Numbered from the stretch's first letter, positions 36,165 through 44,915 are shown. The stretch is 64,000 nucleotides of DNA from Levilactobacillus tongjiangensis (GCF_003946345.1 NZ_RHNY01000005.1:1-64000), one strand, 5' to 3'. The notes: a model not told the origin generated them from the letters alone. A program made the numbers and translations.

Positions 36165-37290
36165 TCGCATTGCCTCCATTGATGGCAGCTTGGATAGCTG
36201 CCAAAATCCGTTCTGAAGCGTGACCGTCGCCGTAAGGATTCTCGGCTTGGGCCATTCGATCATAAGCTGCTTGGTCGGACAACAGGCTTTCCATAGCCGT
36301 TGTGACCCGTTCTGGGTCGGTACCTACCAACTTCAAGGTGCCATTCTCAACACCCTCTGGCCGTTCCGTACTGTCTCTGAGGACCAATACCGGTTTGTTC
36401 AACGAAGGGGCTTCTTCTTGAACCCCACCTGAATCGGTCATAATCAGGAAACTCCGTGCGGCAATGTTGTGGAAATCAATTACGTCCAACGGATCAATCA
36501 AATGAATCCGATCCATCCCATCTAATTCCTCGTGGGCCACGCTCTGAACAGCGGGACTCAAGTGAACTGGATAAATCACTTCAACATCAGGGTGTGCCTC
36601 AACCACGCGGCGAACAGCCTTTAGCACCGCGTGCATCGGTGCACCTTGATTTTCCCGCCGATGCATCGTCAATAAAATCAAGCGACGGTCAGGATCGACT
36701 TGATCCAAAACGGCATGATGATAGTCCGCATCGACCGTCTGTTTGAGCGCGTCAATGGCAGTATTCCCCGTGACAAAGATATGATCGTCAGCGTGAGCCT
36801 GCTTTAACAGGTTCTGCCGGGACAGCTGGGTTGGTGCAAAGTACAGGTCACTCAACACATCCGTTAGTTGCCGGTTCATTTCCTCAGGATAGGGTGAATA
36901 CTTATCCCAAGTCCGTAACCCTGCCTCGACGTGGCCTAACATGGTTTGATGATAGAAGGCACTAACACTGGCCGCAAAAGTCGTGGTCGTGTCTCCGTGG
37001 ACTAGGACGATATCTGGTTGCGCGTCCTCGATGACCGCATCCAGTTTGGTGAGCACCCGCGTCGTGATTTGGCTCAACGACTGCTTAGGCCGCATGATAT
37101 TTAAATCATAATCTGGTTTAATTTTAAAGATATCAAGCACCTGGTCCAGCATCTCCCGGTGTTGCGCCGTAACGGCCGTAATCGGGGTGAACTCGGCGGG
37201 ACGTTGTTGCATTTCTAGGATGATTGGTGCCATCTTAATGGCTTCCGGACGGGTACCAAACACCGTCATAACTTTAATTGGTTTCGTCAC
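36157..37290 (-). CDS. wecB: UDP-N-acetylglucosamine 2-epimerase (non-hydrolysing)
   Basis: Interconverts UDP-GlcNAc and UDP-ManNAc, the latter a building block of wall teichoic acid linkage units and exopolysaccharides. The 377 residues show the family start VFGTRPEAIKMAPII, the catalytic region HVEAGLRTWDKYSPYPEEMNRQLTD, and the UDP-binding TDSGGVQEEAPSLNKPVLVLRDSTERPEG. Length is canonical. It starts with GTG behind GGAGGAAG. It heads a three-gene unit with the NERD protein (overlapping) and the BrkB-family protein. Confidence 0.93.
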   Translation of the reverse strand: MTKPIKVMTVFGTRPEAIKMAPIILEMQQRPAEFTPITAVTAQHREMLDQVLDIFKIKPDYDLNIMRPKQSLSQITTRVLTKLDAVIEDAQPDIVLVHGDTTTTFAASVSAFYHQTMLGHVEAGLRTWDKYSPYPEEMNRQLTDVLSDLYFAPTQLSRQNLLKQAHADDHIFVTGNTAIDALKQTVDADYHHAVLDQVDPDRRLILLTMHRRENQGAPMHAVLKAVRRVVEAHPDVEVIYPVHLSPAVQSVAHEELDGMDRIHLIDPLDVIDFHNIAARSFLIMTDSGGVQEEAPSLNKPVLVLRDSTERPEGVENGTLKLVGTDPERVTTAMESLLSDQAAYDRMAQAENPYGDGHASERILAAIQAAINGGNANG

Positions 37291-37424
37291 AATTCTTCCT
37301 CCAGTGGTGTTGATTAGGTCAATTATAGCAGAAGCCCTGCCTTCATGATATTAAATACGAATTTTACCGGCAAATGTGCTAAACTGAAGAAAAAATTTTT
37401 ACCCTAGACTCAGGTGATGAATGG

Positions 37425-37530
37425 TTTAAGCTGGCCGCCTATAGTGGTCAGCAGTGGCAGTGGCGTTTGCTGTGGGCCGCTTCAGTCAAAACAGCCCTCA
37501 CTTTTACACTGCTTTAATGCCACGACCATT
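37425..37530 (+). repeat. Degenerate type B structured repeat
   Basis: GCAGTGGCAGTGGCGTTTGCTG resembles the 5' part of the element at 31388-31588 (GCTGTGGCGGTGGTGTTTGCTG). The remainder up to 37690 is diverged and I find no gene in it. Confidence 0.35.
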
Positions 37531-37730
37531 CGCGAAGTTCGGCCGTTCATTCGCAGCGCAAGTAATTTGCCGGGTAAGACGTTTCCGCTTCCAAGGCCGT
37601 CGCTAGTGGTATCAACGCTTTCAGCTGGCCGAGCATGTGACTCATCGTCGCACAAATTTAAAGGAATTGTCATGGTAAGCCCCCAATAATTGAGGTAAGA
37701 TAGTAACGTTGTGTGAAAGGAATGTCTGTG

Positions 37731-38672
37731 ATGAAAAAGCTTAGTCTGGTCGTTCCTTGCTATAACGAGGAGGAGTCAATTCCCTTATTTTACCGAACCG
37801 TTAGCAAGGTGATCGATTCAATGAACACCCCTACACCGACGGTAACGCCGGAATACATTTTTGTGGATGATGGGTCGAGTGACCACACCTTAAACGAAAT
37901 GAAAGAGTTACACCAAAAGTATCCTGACACGATCCACTTTCGATCGTTCTCTCGCAACTTTGGGAAAGAGTCGGCTCTCGCTGCCGGACTTCAAGCCACG
38001 ACCGGGGACGTGGTGGCAGTCATGGATGTCGACTTACAAGATCCACCTGAGTTATTACCAAAGATGCTCGCGTTAATCGAAAACGATGGGTACGACTGTG
38101 TTGGGACCATTCAAAAGGAACGTCGTGGCCAAAGTAAGCTGCGGGCCTTCCTATCAACGAGTTTCTATAGTGTTATCAATAAGATTTCGGACGTGCGGAT
38201 CGAACCAAACGCCCGGGACTATCGCTTGATGACTCGCCAATTTGTTGATACCGTGCTCTCATTGCCTGAGTTCAATCGGTTCTCAAAGGGAATCTTCAGC
38301 TGGGTCGGCTACAAGACGACTTACCTAGCCTATGAAAGCCAACCACGTGCTGCTGGAACAACTCATTGGAGTTTGAAGCAATTATTCTCTTACTCAATCG
38401 AAGGTATCATTGATTTTTCCAATGCGCCGCTTCGCTTGGCCACCTGGGTCGGCAGTATTTCATTCATCTTGTCGATCATTGGCTTGATTTTTGTCATTGT
38501 CCGCGCCCTCACCGTTGGGGGTTCAGTCGCCGGCTGGCCATCACTCGTCGTTATCCTCTTATTAGTCGGTGGGATTCAATTATTCTGCCTGGGGATATTA
38601 GGTCAATATATCAGTAAGATTTACCTAGAAACAAAGCACCGCCCACAATACATTGTGCGCGAAGAAAAATAA
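37731..38672 (+). CDS. GT2 glycosyltransferase, polyprenyl-phosphate type (GtrB/CsbB-like)
   Basis: Membrane glycosyltransferase of 313 residues that probably charges undecaprenyl phosphate with a hexose for envelope decoration. It has an N-terminal GT-A domain with VVPCYNEEESIP, VDDGSSDHT and the metal motif VMDVDLQDPPEL (about residue 100), and two C-terminal helices (about 235-258 and 265-290) as in GtrB, CsbB and YkcC. I place the start at ATG 37731, about nine bases after AAAGGA; ATG 37722 and GTG 37713 are too close to or upstream of that site. No GtrA-type flippase or GT-C transferase partner is nearby. Confidence 0.87.
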   Translation: MKKLSLVVPCYNEEESIPLFYRTVSKVIDSMNTPTPTVTPEYIFVDDGSSDHTLNEMKELHQKYPDTIHFRSFSRNFGKESALAAGLQATTGDVVAVMDVDLQDPPELLPKMLALIENDGYDCVGTIQKERRGQSKLRAFLSTSFYSVINKISDVRIEPNARDYRLMTRQFVDTVLSLPEFNRFSKGIFSWVGYKTTYLAYESQPRAAGTTHWSLKQLFSYSIEGIIDFSNAPLRLATWVGSISFILSIIGLIFVIVRALTVGGSVAGWPSLVVILLLVGGIQLFCLGILGQYISKIYLETKHRPQYIVREEK

Positions 38673-38681
38673 GACTTACCT

Positions 38682-38722
38682 GGACCCGAATGCTCGCAGA
38701 GTGTTGTGGGTCCTTTTCTTTT
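38682..38722 (+). terminator. Intrinsic terminator of GT2 gene
   Basis: GGACCC/GGGTCC outer stem with a partly paired interior, followed by TTTTCTTTT. Confidence 0.7.
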
Positions 38723-38831
38723 GCTTCAAAATAGGCGACCAATTAGTCCCGGTCGTGAATTGCCCGTCTAGCGAGGTTGAGCGGCATTAACTGCCCTCTG
38801 TACACGTTGCGACGATAGACGTTCAGCGTAC

Positions 38832-38861
38832 AAAAAAGGTCCGAGACAATTGTCTCGAACC
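38832..38861 (-). terminator. Intrinsic terminator of gntP copy 1
   Basis: GGTTCGAGACAATTGTCTCGGACC self-complementary stem and TTTTTT on the minus strand. Confidence 0.85.
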
Positions 38862-38876
38862 CGAAATTTAAATAGT

Positions 38877-40232
38877 TTAGTGAATAATGAGGTTCATCAG
38901 TAAGACCATCAACAGTCCGACCACCGAGATGACCGTTTCCAATGTTGTCCAAACCTGGAACGTTTGCTTAACGCTCAGGTCAAAGTATTCAGAGAACATC
39001 CAGAAACCAGCATCGTTCACGTGAGAAGCAGCCAACGAACCGGCACCGATTGCCAGGGCAATCATGACAGGGTCAGCCCCCAACGTGTGCATCAATGGTG
39101 TGATCAACCCGGAGGCCGTCATCCCAGATACCGTCGCAGAACCCAATGAGATCCGTAAGATAACAGTAATTAACCAAGCCAATAGGATTGGTGAGAAACT
39201 GGAGTGCATCATTAACTGTTGCACAGCCTTCCCCACACCACCGTCGATTAAGACTTGCTTAAAAGCAGACCCACCGGCGATAACCATCAATAACATGGCA
39301 ATCGACTTGATAGCGTCTTCCAGCGTCCCACTGATTTCCTTCATGGTCCGACCACGATGGAAACCCATGGACCAGATGGCAAAGAGTAAGGCAATCACCA
39401 TGGCAATCACTGGATTCCCCAGCATCGTGATGACAGCGTCTAAACCATGTGGATTCTTCGGCGCAGCCCCCCCATTAACGGCCATTTGATAAATCGTTGC
39501 CAAAATCATGAAGACAACTGGGAATAATGATGTGAAGACGGACAGACCAAAGCCTGGCGTTTCCTTCAAATCAAATTCCTTCACTTCACCAAAGGCGGGT
39601 AAGGACTTCTTAACGACGAACAAGCCGGGATTGAACCGCCGAATGACACGCGTCCAGATAGGACCAGCGACAATCACACACGGAATAGCCACGATGACTC
39701 CGACCATCAACATCTCACCAACGTTGGCGCCCAAAGCGGTCGCAACGGCAGTTGGTGATGGTTGTGGTGGTAAGAATCCTTGTGTAGCTGATAACGCGGC
39801 GGCCATTGAAATCCCTAGATAAAGGAACGGTACATCGGCTTCAAGCGCAACCGCGAAGACGATTGGCGTAACCAATACCAGCCCCACTTCAAATAACAGG
39901 GAAATCCCAATCAGGAAGGAAGCCACCACAATGGCAACTTGGAGACGACGCTTCCCAAAAATCTTAATCAGTGTCCGGGCAATCCGGTAAGATCCACCAG
40001 CATCGGACACTAACCGACCAATCATGGCACCAAAACCAAAAACGATAATCAGTTCGCCCATGGAGCTCCCAATACCGTTTTTGATTGACTCCGCAATATT
40101 TGCGGGGTTCATGCCTAATCCAAGCGCTACCAAAATTGAGGTAACGATCAGTGATACGAAGGTGTTTAACTTTACTCGAATGATTAAGAAGAGCAACAGT
40201 AAAATACCTAATAACAAAATCACGAACTGCAT
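38877..40232 (-). CDS. gntP: Gluconate:H+ symporter, GntP family (copy 1)
   Basis: Secondary transporter of 451 residues in the GntP/GntT family, with about 12 hydrophobic segments. Family blocks include FGFGAMIGRLVSDAGGSYRIA, LFEVGLVLVTPIVFA, PPQPSPTAVATALGAN, RISLGSATVSGMTASG and SHVNDAGFWMFSEYFDL. A clear paralogue sits at 49401-50759 beside gnd and gntK, with conserved blocks in the same order. This copy stands alone with its own terminator. A 6-3-6 palindrome at 40315-40329 upstream resembles the one before gnd, pointing to shared control. Substrate could also be a related sugar acid. Confidence 0.88.
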   Translation of the reverse strand: MQFVILLLGILLLLFLIIRVKLNTFVSLIVTSILVALGLGMNPANIAESIKNGIGSSMGELIIVFGFGAMIGRLVSDAGGSYRIARTLIKIFGKRRLQVAIVVASFLIGISLLFEVGLVLVTPIVFAVALEADVPFLYLGISMAAALSATQGFLPPQPSPTAVATALGANVGEMLMVGVIVAIPCVIVAGPIWTRVIRRFNPGLFVVKKSLPAFGEVKEFDLKETPGFGLSVFTSLFPVVFMILATIYQMAVNGGAAPKNPHGLDAVITMLGNPVIAMVIALLFAIWSMGFHRGRTMKEISGTLEDAIKSIAMLLMVIAGGSAFKQVLIDGGVGKAVQQLMMHSSFSPILLAWLITVILRISLGSATVSGMTASGLITPLMHTLGADPVMIALAIGAGSLAASHVNDAGFWMFSEYFDLSVKQTFQVWTTLETVISVVGLLMVLLMNLIIH

Positions 40233-40314
40233 TTTTCTCTCTCTTTTCTTATGCTTAATTCTGATGAACGACCTGCCGCAGTCGATTCAACTCTTTCGCA
40301 TAAGAACCATTGTA

Positions 40315-40329
40315 TGAAAAATATTTTCA
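40315..40329. promoter_or_regulatory. Palindrome TGAAAA-N3-TTTTCA, candidate RpiR operator
   Basis: Perfect 6-3-6 palindrome about 85 bases upstream of gntP copy 1. The gnd promoter region carries TGTAAA-N3-TTTACA (46644-46658) of the same geometry. RpiR-type regulators are known to bind palindromes of this general shape. Confidence 0.45.
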
Positions 40330-40390
40330 ACTTGCAAGGGGGCAATTGAATGTTATTTACAATTCATGCGTGAAAACAGTCGTGAAAACG

Positions 40391-40843
40391 CTATCTGACA
40401 ATCATCACAGAGATTGGAGAATATTTTGCCATGTAGGCAGCCTGACTCCCAAAGTACTTGCGAACGCCGGATTGGGACAGCGACCCAATGACTAACAGGT
40501 CTGGTTGCACCTCAGGAATAATCTTTTTCACAATAGTTTCCCCGGGGTCCCCTTCACCGATCACAAATTTTACCTTAGTAATACCAAAACGTTCTGCCAA
40601 GTTTTGATACTGTTGTAAATGCTTTTGTAAGTCCGAACGTTGACCGTGAACGTAATCCTTGCTCAACGCCTGGTAGATATTCATGTTATCCGATTCCAAC
40701 ACTGAACAGATCACCAGTTCAGCGTTGTCAAACTTGGCTCGGTTCATTGCGTACCGAAAAGCCAACTGCGCATCAGGAGAGTCATCGACCCCGACCAAGA
40801 TGCGCGTAAATTTCTTAGGGTTCATTGATTCAACGTTATCCAT
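40391..40843 (-). CDS. Universal stress protein
   Basis: UspA-domain protein of 150 residues. The N-terminal ILVGVDDSPDAQLAFRYAMNRA and the C-terminal LLVIGSLSQSGVRKYFGSQA..SPISVMIVR are family hallmarks. The ATP-binding G-2x-G-9x-G(S/T) motif is only partly met, as the segment reads GSLSQSGVRKYFGS, so nucleotide binding is uncertain. SD AAGGAGG is present ten bases before the ATG. It is monocistronic. Confidence 0.9.
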   Translation of the reverse strand: MDNVESMNPKKFTRILVGVDDSPDAQLAFRYAMNRAKFDNAELVICSVLESDNMNIYQALSKDYVHGQRSDLQKHLQQYQNLAERFGITKVKFVIGEGDPGETIVKKIIPEVQPDLLVIGSLSQSGVRKYFGSQAAYMAKYSPISVMIVR

Positions 40844-40949
40844 CGAAAAATCATCCTCCTTGTTTGACTACCCCCATTATAGATGAAAACAGTCCCCATG
40901 GGGAGTCCGAACAATTGAAAGCTTTTAAAGCTGAGTTATATCATGCCTT

Positions 40950-41035
40950 CCGCCAGCTACGGGCTGGCAACGGGCTAACTTGAAAGGCCCGAGTCTACCA
41001 CCTTGGTCTGCTGCTGAACCCATAGCTGGCTACCT
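40950..41035 (-). repeat. Structured intergenic repeat, type A copy 3 (shortened)
   Basis: The closing stem is kept (GCCAGCTACGGGCT at 40952-40965 with CCCATAGCTGGC at 41019-41030), as are the AACTTGAAAGGCCCGAGTCT and CTTGGTCTGCTGCTGA blocks. The CAGTAGG hairpin arm is lost. Orientation as in the copy at 19212-19357. Confidence 0.6.
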
Positions 41036-41089
41036 CCCCGACCTCTGACGTGCGACCACCTTAGACTAATTTAGCAGTACTGATACTTG

Positions 41090-41353
41090 TTAGTAAACAT
41101 CATGTTCACGTAACTTAGCGTTCAACCAGCGGAAACCATAAATCACCAGCGTTGTAACCAACCAGCACCCCAAAACAACCGCCACTACCAGGGTCAACGT
41201 TGCCAACTTATCCGGCCCCTGCCACCAGTCCTTGAGTAACTCCCAGGCCTGAATCTTACGGTGAAATAAAAGTGTTAGCGGTAAAAAGACAATTTCAAGC
41301 CCAATACCCAAGCCAAACAATCCCCAGGCATCTCGCATCGATTTTCGAAACAT
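41090..41353 (-). CDS. Small membrane protein, unknown
   Basis: Protein of 87 residues with two hydrophobic helices (about 10-27 and 48-70) joined by a tryptophan-rich loop (AWELLKDWWQGPD). No family is recognised. I place the start at ATG 41353 because GGAGGGGAG lies directly upstream; the open frame to 41461 adds an unrelated basic stretch. It stands alone between a repeat element and an AT-rich gap. Confidence 0.6.
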   Translation of the reverse strand: MFRKSMRDAWGLFGLGIGLEIVFLPLTLLFHRKIQAWELLKDWWQGPDKLATLTLVVAVVLGCWLVTTLVIYGFRWLNAKLREHDVY

Positions 41354-41585
41354 TAACTCCCCTCCTCTAAGTCTAGAATACGGGAGATTAGGTGACTTGC
41401 CAAGCCGTATTTGTGAGGGATTGAATTTATGACGAAGATTCCCCTTAAATAGCAATCTCAAACTATTCTCAACCTTTTTTGAGTCACCTATTTGGCAAAT
41501 CTCTTCCTATTAGTAATAATCTCACAATAGGTTCCAACTTATTATGTTGGTAAACCGGTGGTGGGGTTGTTAATTGGTGGTATGT

Positions 41586-41735
41586 AAAAACGGTCACAGG
41601 ATTTTTCCCGTGACCGTTGCTGAAACGTGCAAAATCAGGCAGCTAGCTCCGCTTAACCCCGTTAGCCCAACGACCCAAGTTCGGGTCGCTACGCTAACGA
41701 CGTTAATGCTCACTAGCTAACCGCCTGATTTTACA
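41586..41735 (-). repeat. Structured 3' trailer element, copy 2 (after tRNA-Arg)
   Basis: Same layout as the copies at 24470 and 61092. On the minus strand a stem GCCTGATTTT side, GGCGGTTAGCTAG with CTAGCTGCC, and inner CGTTAGC with GCTAACG are followed by GCACGTTTC and a terminator (AACGGTCACGGG stem, 41586-41618). Relative to the other copies both arms of the inner and outer stems have changed together. It starts about 12 bases after the tRNA 3' end. Confidence 0.8.
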
Positions 41736-41746
41736 CTCTTTATAAT

Positions 41747-41819
41747 TGGCCCCACCCGGACTCGAACCGGGATCATTCGCTTAGGAGGCGAGTGCCCTAT
41801 CCAGTTGTGCTATAGGGCC
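41747..41819 (-). tRNA. tRNA-Arg (anticodon CCU)
   Basis: On the minus strand the 73-base gene shows the acceptor stem GGCCCTA/TGGGGCC (one G-U pair), a D arm, the anticodon loop CTCCTAA giving CCT (reads AGG), and a T arm CCGGG-TTCGAGT-CCGGG. The discriminator is A and CCA is not encoded. It lies between the DEAD helicase gene and a trailer element carrying a terminator. Confidence 0.93.
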
Positions 41820-41822
41820 ATA

Positions 41823-41858
41823 AAAGATCCGTAATTTATTCTGACACGGATCTTTTTA
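41823..41858 (-). terminator. Hairpin between helicase gene and tRNA-Arg
   Basis: AAAAGATCCGT pairs perfectly with ACGGATCTTTT. The T run on the minus strand is only four bases before the tRNA begins, so it may terminate partly and let some transcripts continue into the tRNA. Confidence 0.6.
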
Positions 41859-41869
41859 ATTGTAAAGGA

Positions 41870-43225
41870 CTACTTATTTTGGGCGTCTTGATCACGCCAC
41901 TTTTTCCGCATTCCTTTGTTCTTGGTATGCCGGTTCTTGTGCTTCTTTTTCTTAGTTGGGTTCGGTGTCTCCACCTTGGCCGCAGCTGCCTTGCGGGGCT
42001 TCCGCTTAGCTGGTTGCACTGGGCCGTCTACCGTAGCTGCCGCCTCAACTGTGGCTGACTGCTTAGCCGCCGCAGAAGTTACCGCTACTGGGGCTTTCTC
42101 CACTGGTTTAGCCGTTGCTACCGGACGTTCAGTGGTCAATGTCCGCCCACTGAAGTATACGGGTTCTAGCTCATAATCAGTTTCCTTCAAGAGTTTCTTC
42201 AAGTCCCGTAAGTCATGGTCATCCCCCAGGCTGATTACTTGGCCTGGTTCCCCCATCCGACCAGTCCGACCGACCCGGTGAACGTATTCGTTGACCGAGG
42301 TTGGGAGGTCATAGTTGATGACAGCTGGTAGCTTCGGAATATCTAATCCCCGTGCCGCCACATCAGTCGTCAGCAATAACTTGATGTGCCCTAGTCGAAA
42401 ATCCTGCAAGGCCTTTTCTCGTTGTACCTGGCGCAAATCACTCGTCAGGCTGGCAGCAGACACGTGGTCATGGTAAAAACGCGTCGCCGTTTTCCGTAAA
42501 GTGTTGGCTTGCTTGAAGAAGACCAACGCCCGGAAATTAGGCATTGCCAATAACCGTTTGAGCATCTGATCACGCTTGCCCATCCCCACTTCTAACATCC
42601 CGTGGTGCACTTGACCTTGTGTATCATCTTGGTCCCGCACGTCAATTCGTTCAACGGTCTGGCCAAACCATTGGTCCAATTCATGAAGAATCGGCGTATC
42701 AGTTGCAGAGAAGAACCCAAGTTGGACGTCCGCTGGCGCAGCCTGAGCAATCGAACGAACCGTATCTAACGTGTCACCCGTTAGCAGGTCATCCGCTTCA
42801 TCAACAATCATGAGGGAAACTAGATGTAGCTTCAATTTCCGATCACTGACTAAGTTCAACACCCGACCAGGGGTTCCCACTACGATTTCTGGGCGCTTCT
42901 TCAACCGTTCCGTTTGCCGTTTCACATTAGCGCCACCCGTTAAAGCTGCGACCTTCAAGTCCAATAGTTTAGCCCAGTCCCGAATAACCCGGCTGGTCTG
43001 AATGGCCAACTCTTGAGAAGGTTCTAAGACAATCAACTGAATCCCATCTCCCGGTAACAGGTTTGCCAGGGCTGGCAACGTAAACGCCACCGTCTTCCCT
43101 GAACCGGTTGGCGCAAGCCCCAACACGTTCTTATCACCGACCATGGGGTCATAAACGGCCGTCTGGATAGCGGTGGGTTCGGTGTAACCTAAATCTTTAA
43201 AATGCGCCTCAAATTGTTTTAACAT
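41870..43225 (-). CDS. DEAD-box RNA helicase
   Basis: ATP-dependent RNA helicase of 451 residues. Visible motifs are the Q-motif region TEPTAIQ, motif I PTGSGKT (about residue 45), GTPGRVL, motif II DEAD (about 146), motif III SAT, and HRVGRTGR. The C-terminal about 80 residues are a basic, alanine-rich tail ending in KKKKHKNRHTKNKG, typical of RNA-binding extensions of CshB-like helicases. Probable roles are ribosome assembly, mRNA decay or cold adaptation. It is followed by a hairpin and tRNA-Arg, 15 bases downstream of the oxidoreductase gene. Confidence 0.9.
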   Translation of the reverse strand: MLKQFEAHFKDLGYTEPTAIQTAVYDPMVGDKNVLGLAPTGSGKTVAFTLPALANLLPGDGIQLIVLEPSQELAIQTSRVIRDWAKLLDLKVAALTGGANVKRQTERLKKRPEIVVGTPGRVLNLVSDRKLKLHLVSLMIVDEADDLLTGDTLDTVRSIAQAAPADVQLGFFSATDTPILHELDQWFGQTVERIDVRDQDDTQGQVHHGMLEVGMGKRDQMLKRLLAMPNFRALVFFKQANTLRKTATRFYHDHVSAASLTSDLRQVQREKALQDFRLGHIKLLLTTDVAARGLDIPKLPAVINYDLPTSVNEYVHRVGRTGRMGEPGQVISLGDDHDLRDLKKLLKETDYELEPVYFSGRTLTTERPVATAKPVEKAPVAVTSAAAKQSATVEAAATVDGPVQPAKRKPRKAAAAKVETPNPTKKKKHKNRHTKNKGMRKKWRDQDAQNK

Positions 43226-43240
43226 ACTGTTTCCTTTCTG

Positions 43241-44245
43241 CTAGTGCTCATCAGCCGGAAAGCGGAGGTTACCCGCTACCCGTAAACTGTAAAGCACATC
43301 GTTAACGGTGATACTCCACTTGAGCCACCGTTGATAATCTTTTTCATTTTGCGTTTCTTCTGGTGCCAACAGGACCCGGGCAAAGTCGATAACTTCTGGC
43401 AACATAGGATTCTCCAAGGCTGGTTCACTTAGGTCCGTCAACGCCCCCTGATCATCGCGCAACCCAACTTTCGTCAGTTCACCAGCGCTGTCGATTTCAA
43501 TTGTTTCCTTGAGTCCGTAAATTTCAGAGGAAGCATAGGAATTGCTGGTCTTGCCATAGGCAACGGTCACGTCATAATCCGTATACCGCAAGACTGCTAG
43601 CCCCTTGCCATCCCCACCAGTCGCAATCAACGTTGGAAACAGGGAGACGTTCTCAGGTTGGCCAAACAACGCGATAGCCAAGTAGATAGGATAAACACCG
43701 AGGTCCTGTAAAGCACCAGCGGAAAATTCCTTGGTAAAGACGTTAGGCGCCTCACCGTCGAGAACTTGATCATACCGAGACGAATACTTCATGAAAGTCA
43801 GGGCCGCTCCTTGAACCGTAGGTAACCCGGTCAGCGTCTTTTCAATCTGTTGGAAGTTTGGTGTATGCACGTGCCGAGCCGCCTCGAAAAATTTAACCTG
43901 GGGATGCTGTTTGAGAGCCGCGAGAATAGCCGTCATTTCTTGACGATTGCTGAAAGCTGGCTTTTCCACGACAATTGAAACGTCGTGCTGAATGGCCACC
44001 ATGGCTTGCTCAAAGTGCAAACTGTTTGGCGAGGCAATGTAAACAGCGTCCAAATCTGCCTGGGTCAACATTTCCTCGTAATCCGTGTAGCTTGCCTGGG
44101 CGTGATTCTTGGCAGCAAAGGCCGCCCCCGTATCAGCATGGCGAGAATAAACCGCCGCCAACTCGTAAGACTTACTCAACGCCAATGCCTCGACCAGCTG
44201 TTGCGTAATCCAGTTAGTACCTACCGTTCCCATTCGAATCATCAT
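43241..44245 (-). CDS. Gfo/Idh/MocA family oxidoreductase
   Basis: NAD(P)-dependent sugar or polyol dehydrogenase-like protein of 334 residues. The N-terminal Rossmann segment (MGTVGTNWITQQLVEAL) departs slightly from GxGxxG. The family motif EKPAFSN (about residue 95) contains the usual EKP lysine, and the C-terminal domain starts near 125. The expected catalytic region appears as ALQDLGVYPIYLA. Substrate is unknown. The two first codons are both ATG, either may be used. Its stop is 15 bases before the helicase start, so the two are likely co-transcribed. Confidence 0.85.
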   Translation of the reverse strand: MMIRMGTVGTNWITQQLVEALALSKSYELAAVYSRHADTGAAFAAKNHAQASYTDYEEMLTQADLDAVYIASPNSLHFEQAMVAIQHDVSIVVEKPAFSNRQEMTAILAALKQHPQVKFFEAARHVHTPNFQQIEKTLTGLPTVQGAALTFMKYSSRYDQVLDGEAPNVFTKEFSAGALQDLGVYPIYLAIALFGQPENVSLFPTLIATGGDGKGLAVLRYTDYDVTVAYGKTSNSYASSEIYGLKETIEIDSAGELTKVGLRDDQGALTDLSEPALENPMLPEVIDFARVLLAPEETQNEKDYQRWLKWSITVNDVLYSLRVAGNLRFPADEH

Positions 44246-44460
44246 GATCCCTCCAGCATGTTTTAGTTGATAAACTCATTCTAACAGTCGGACTCTCTCT
44301 GCGATAGCATAAGGATTAATTTTCCCCAAAAAGGAGGGATTTATTGCAGCATACCCAGCCAAAAATGTTATATTTAAGAGGTAATCACTTACGGCATTGA
44401 AAACAGCTTAACAACTCGCTTTCAAGCTTAACGTAAATTCATTCAAGGGAGGGATTACCG

Positions 44461-44829
44461 GTGAAGGGTCGAGAGATTGCACTTTTTGGTATTTCACTAG
44501 TTGCCGGATTAACCGGTGGTTTTTCGTTGCGCAAGAAACAGCAGACACAACCTAGTGACTCACCGTTGTTTTACGTTGGCACCTGGCAGTTTGTTGACCC
44601 CCATAACCAACGCCAACACCGGTTAGAAATTAGTCCTAATCTTGACGTGCAAATTGATGATCACCAGCTTCAAGTCCGGGTCAAGGACCTTAACGAGCAG
44701 CAGCTCACCTTTCAGGACAAGTTTGGCTATCATTTGACGATTCACGCCAATGAGCGTCAACCCATTTCATTCTTCGATGAAGCTGACGACTGTACTTATG
44801 CCATGCACCCACTTGATGGTGACTCCTAA
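44461..44829 (+). CDS. DUF4828 domain protein
   Basis: Small lactobacillus protein of 122 residues. A short hydrophobic N-terminal segment (about 6-22, LFGISLVAGLTGGFSL) precedes a beta-rich domain beginning YVGTWQFVDPHNQRQHRLEI, characteristic of DUF4828. Function is unknown. It starts with GTG behind GGGAGGG. It probably is anchored by the N-terminus in the membrane. Confidence 0.8.
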   Translation: MKGREIALFGISLVAGLTGGFSLRKKQQTQPSDSPLFYVGTWQFVDPHNQRQHRLEISPNLDVQIDDHQLQVRVKDLNEQQLTFQDKFGYHLTIHANERQPISFFDEADDCTYAMHPLDGDS

Positions 44830-44847
44830 AATTCTGACAGACTAACG

Positions 44848-44897
44848 AACTCACCCGCCAACTTTGACACAATCAAAGCTAACGGGTGAGTCTTTTT
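44848..44897. terminator. Bidirectional intrinsic terminator
   Basis: ACTCACCCG...CAAAG arms pair with CTTTGA...CGGGTGAGT, followed by TTTTT on the plus strand. It lies between the DUF4828 gene and the convergent GH25-like gene. Confidence 0.8.
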
Positions 44898-44915
44898 GTC
44901 GTTGTTTAATTTAAC

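Noticed and set aside
37414-37689. 91-codon plus-strand and 63-codon minus-strand frames before the GT2 gene
   Set aside because: They coincide with a degenerate structured repeat and have no ribosome site.
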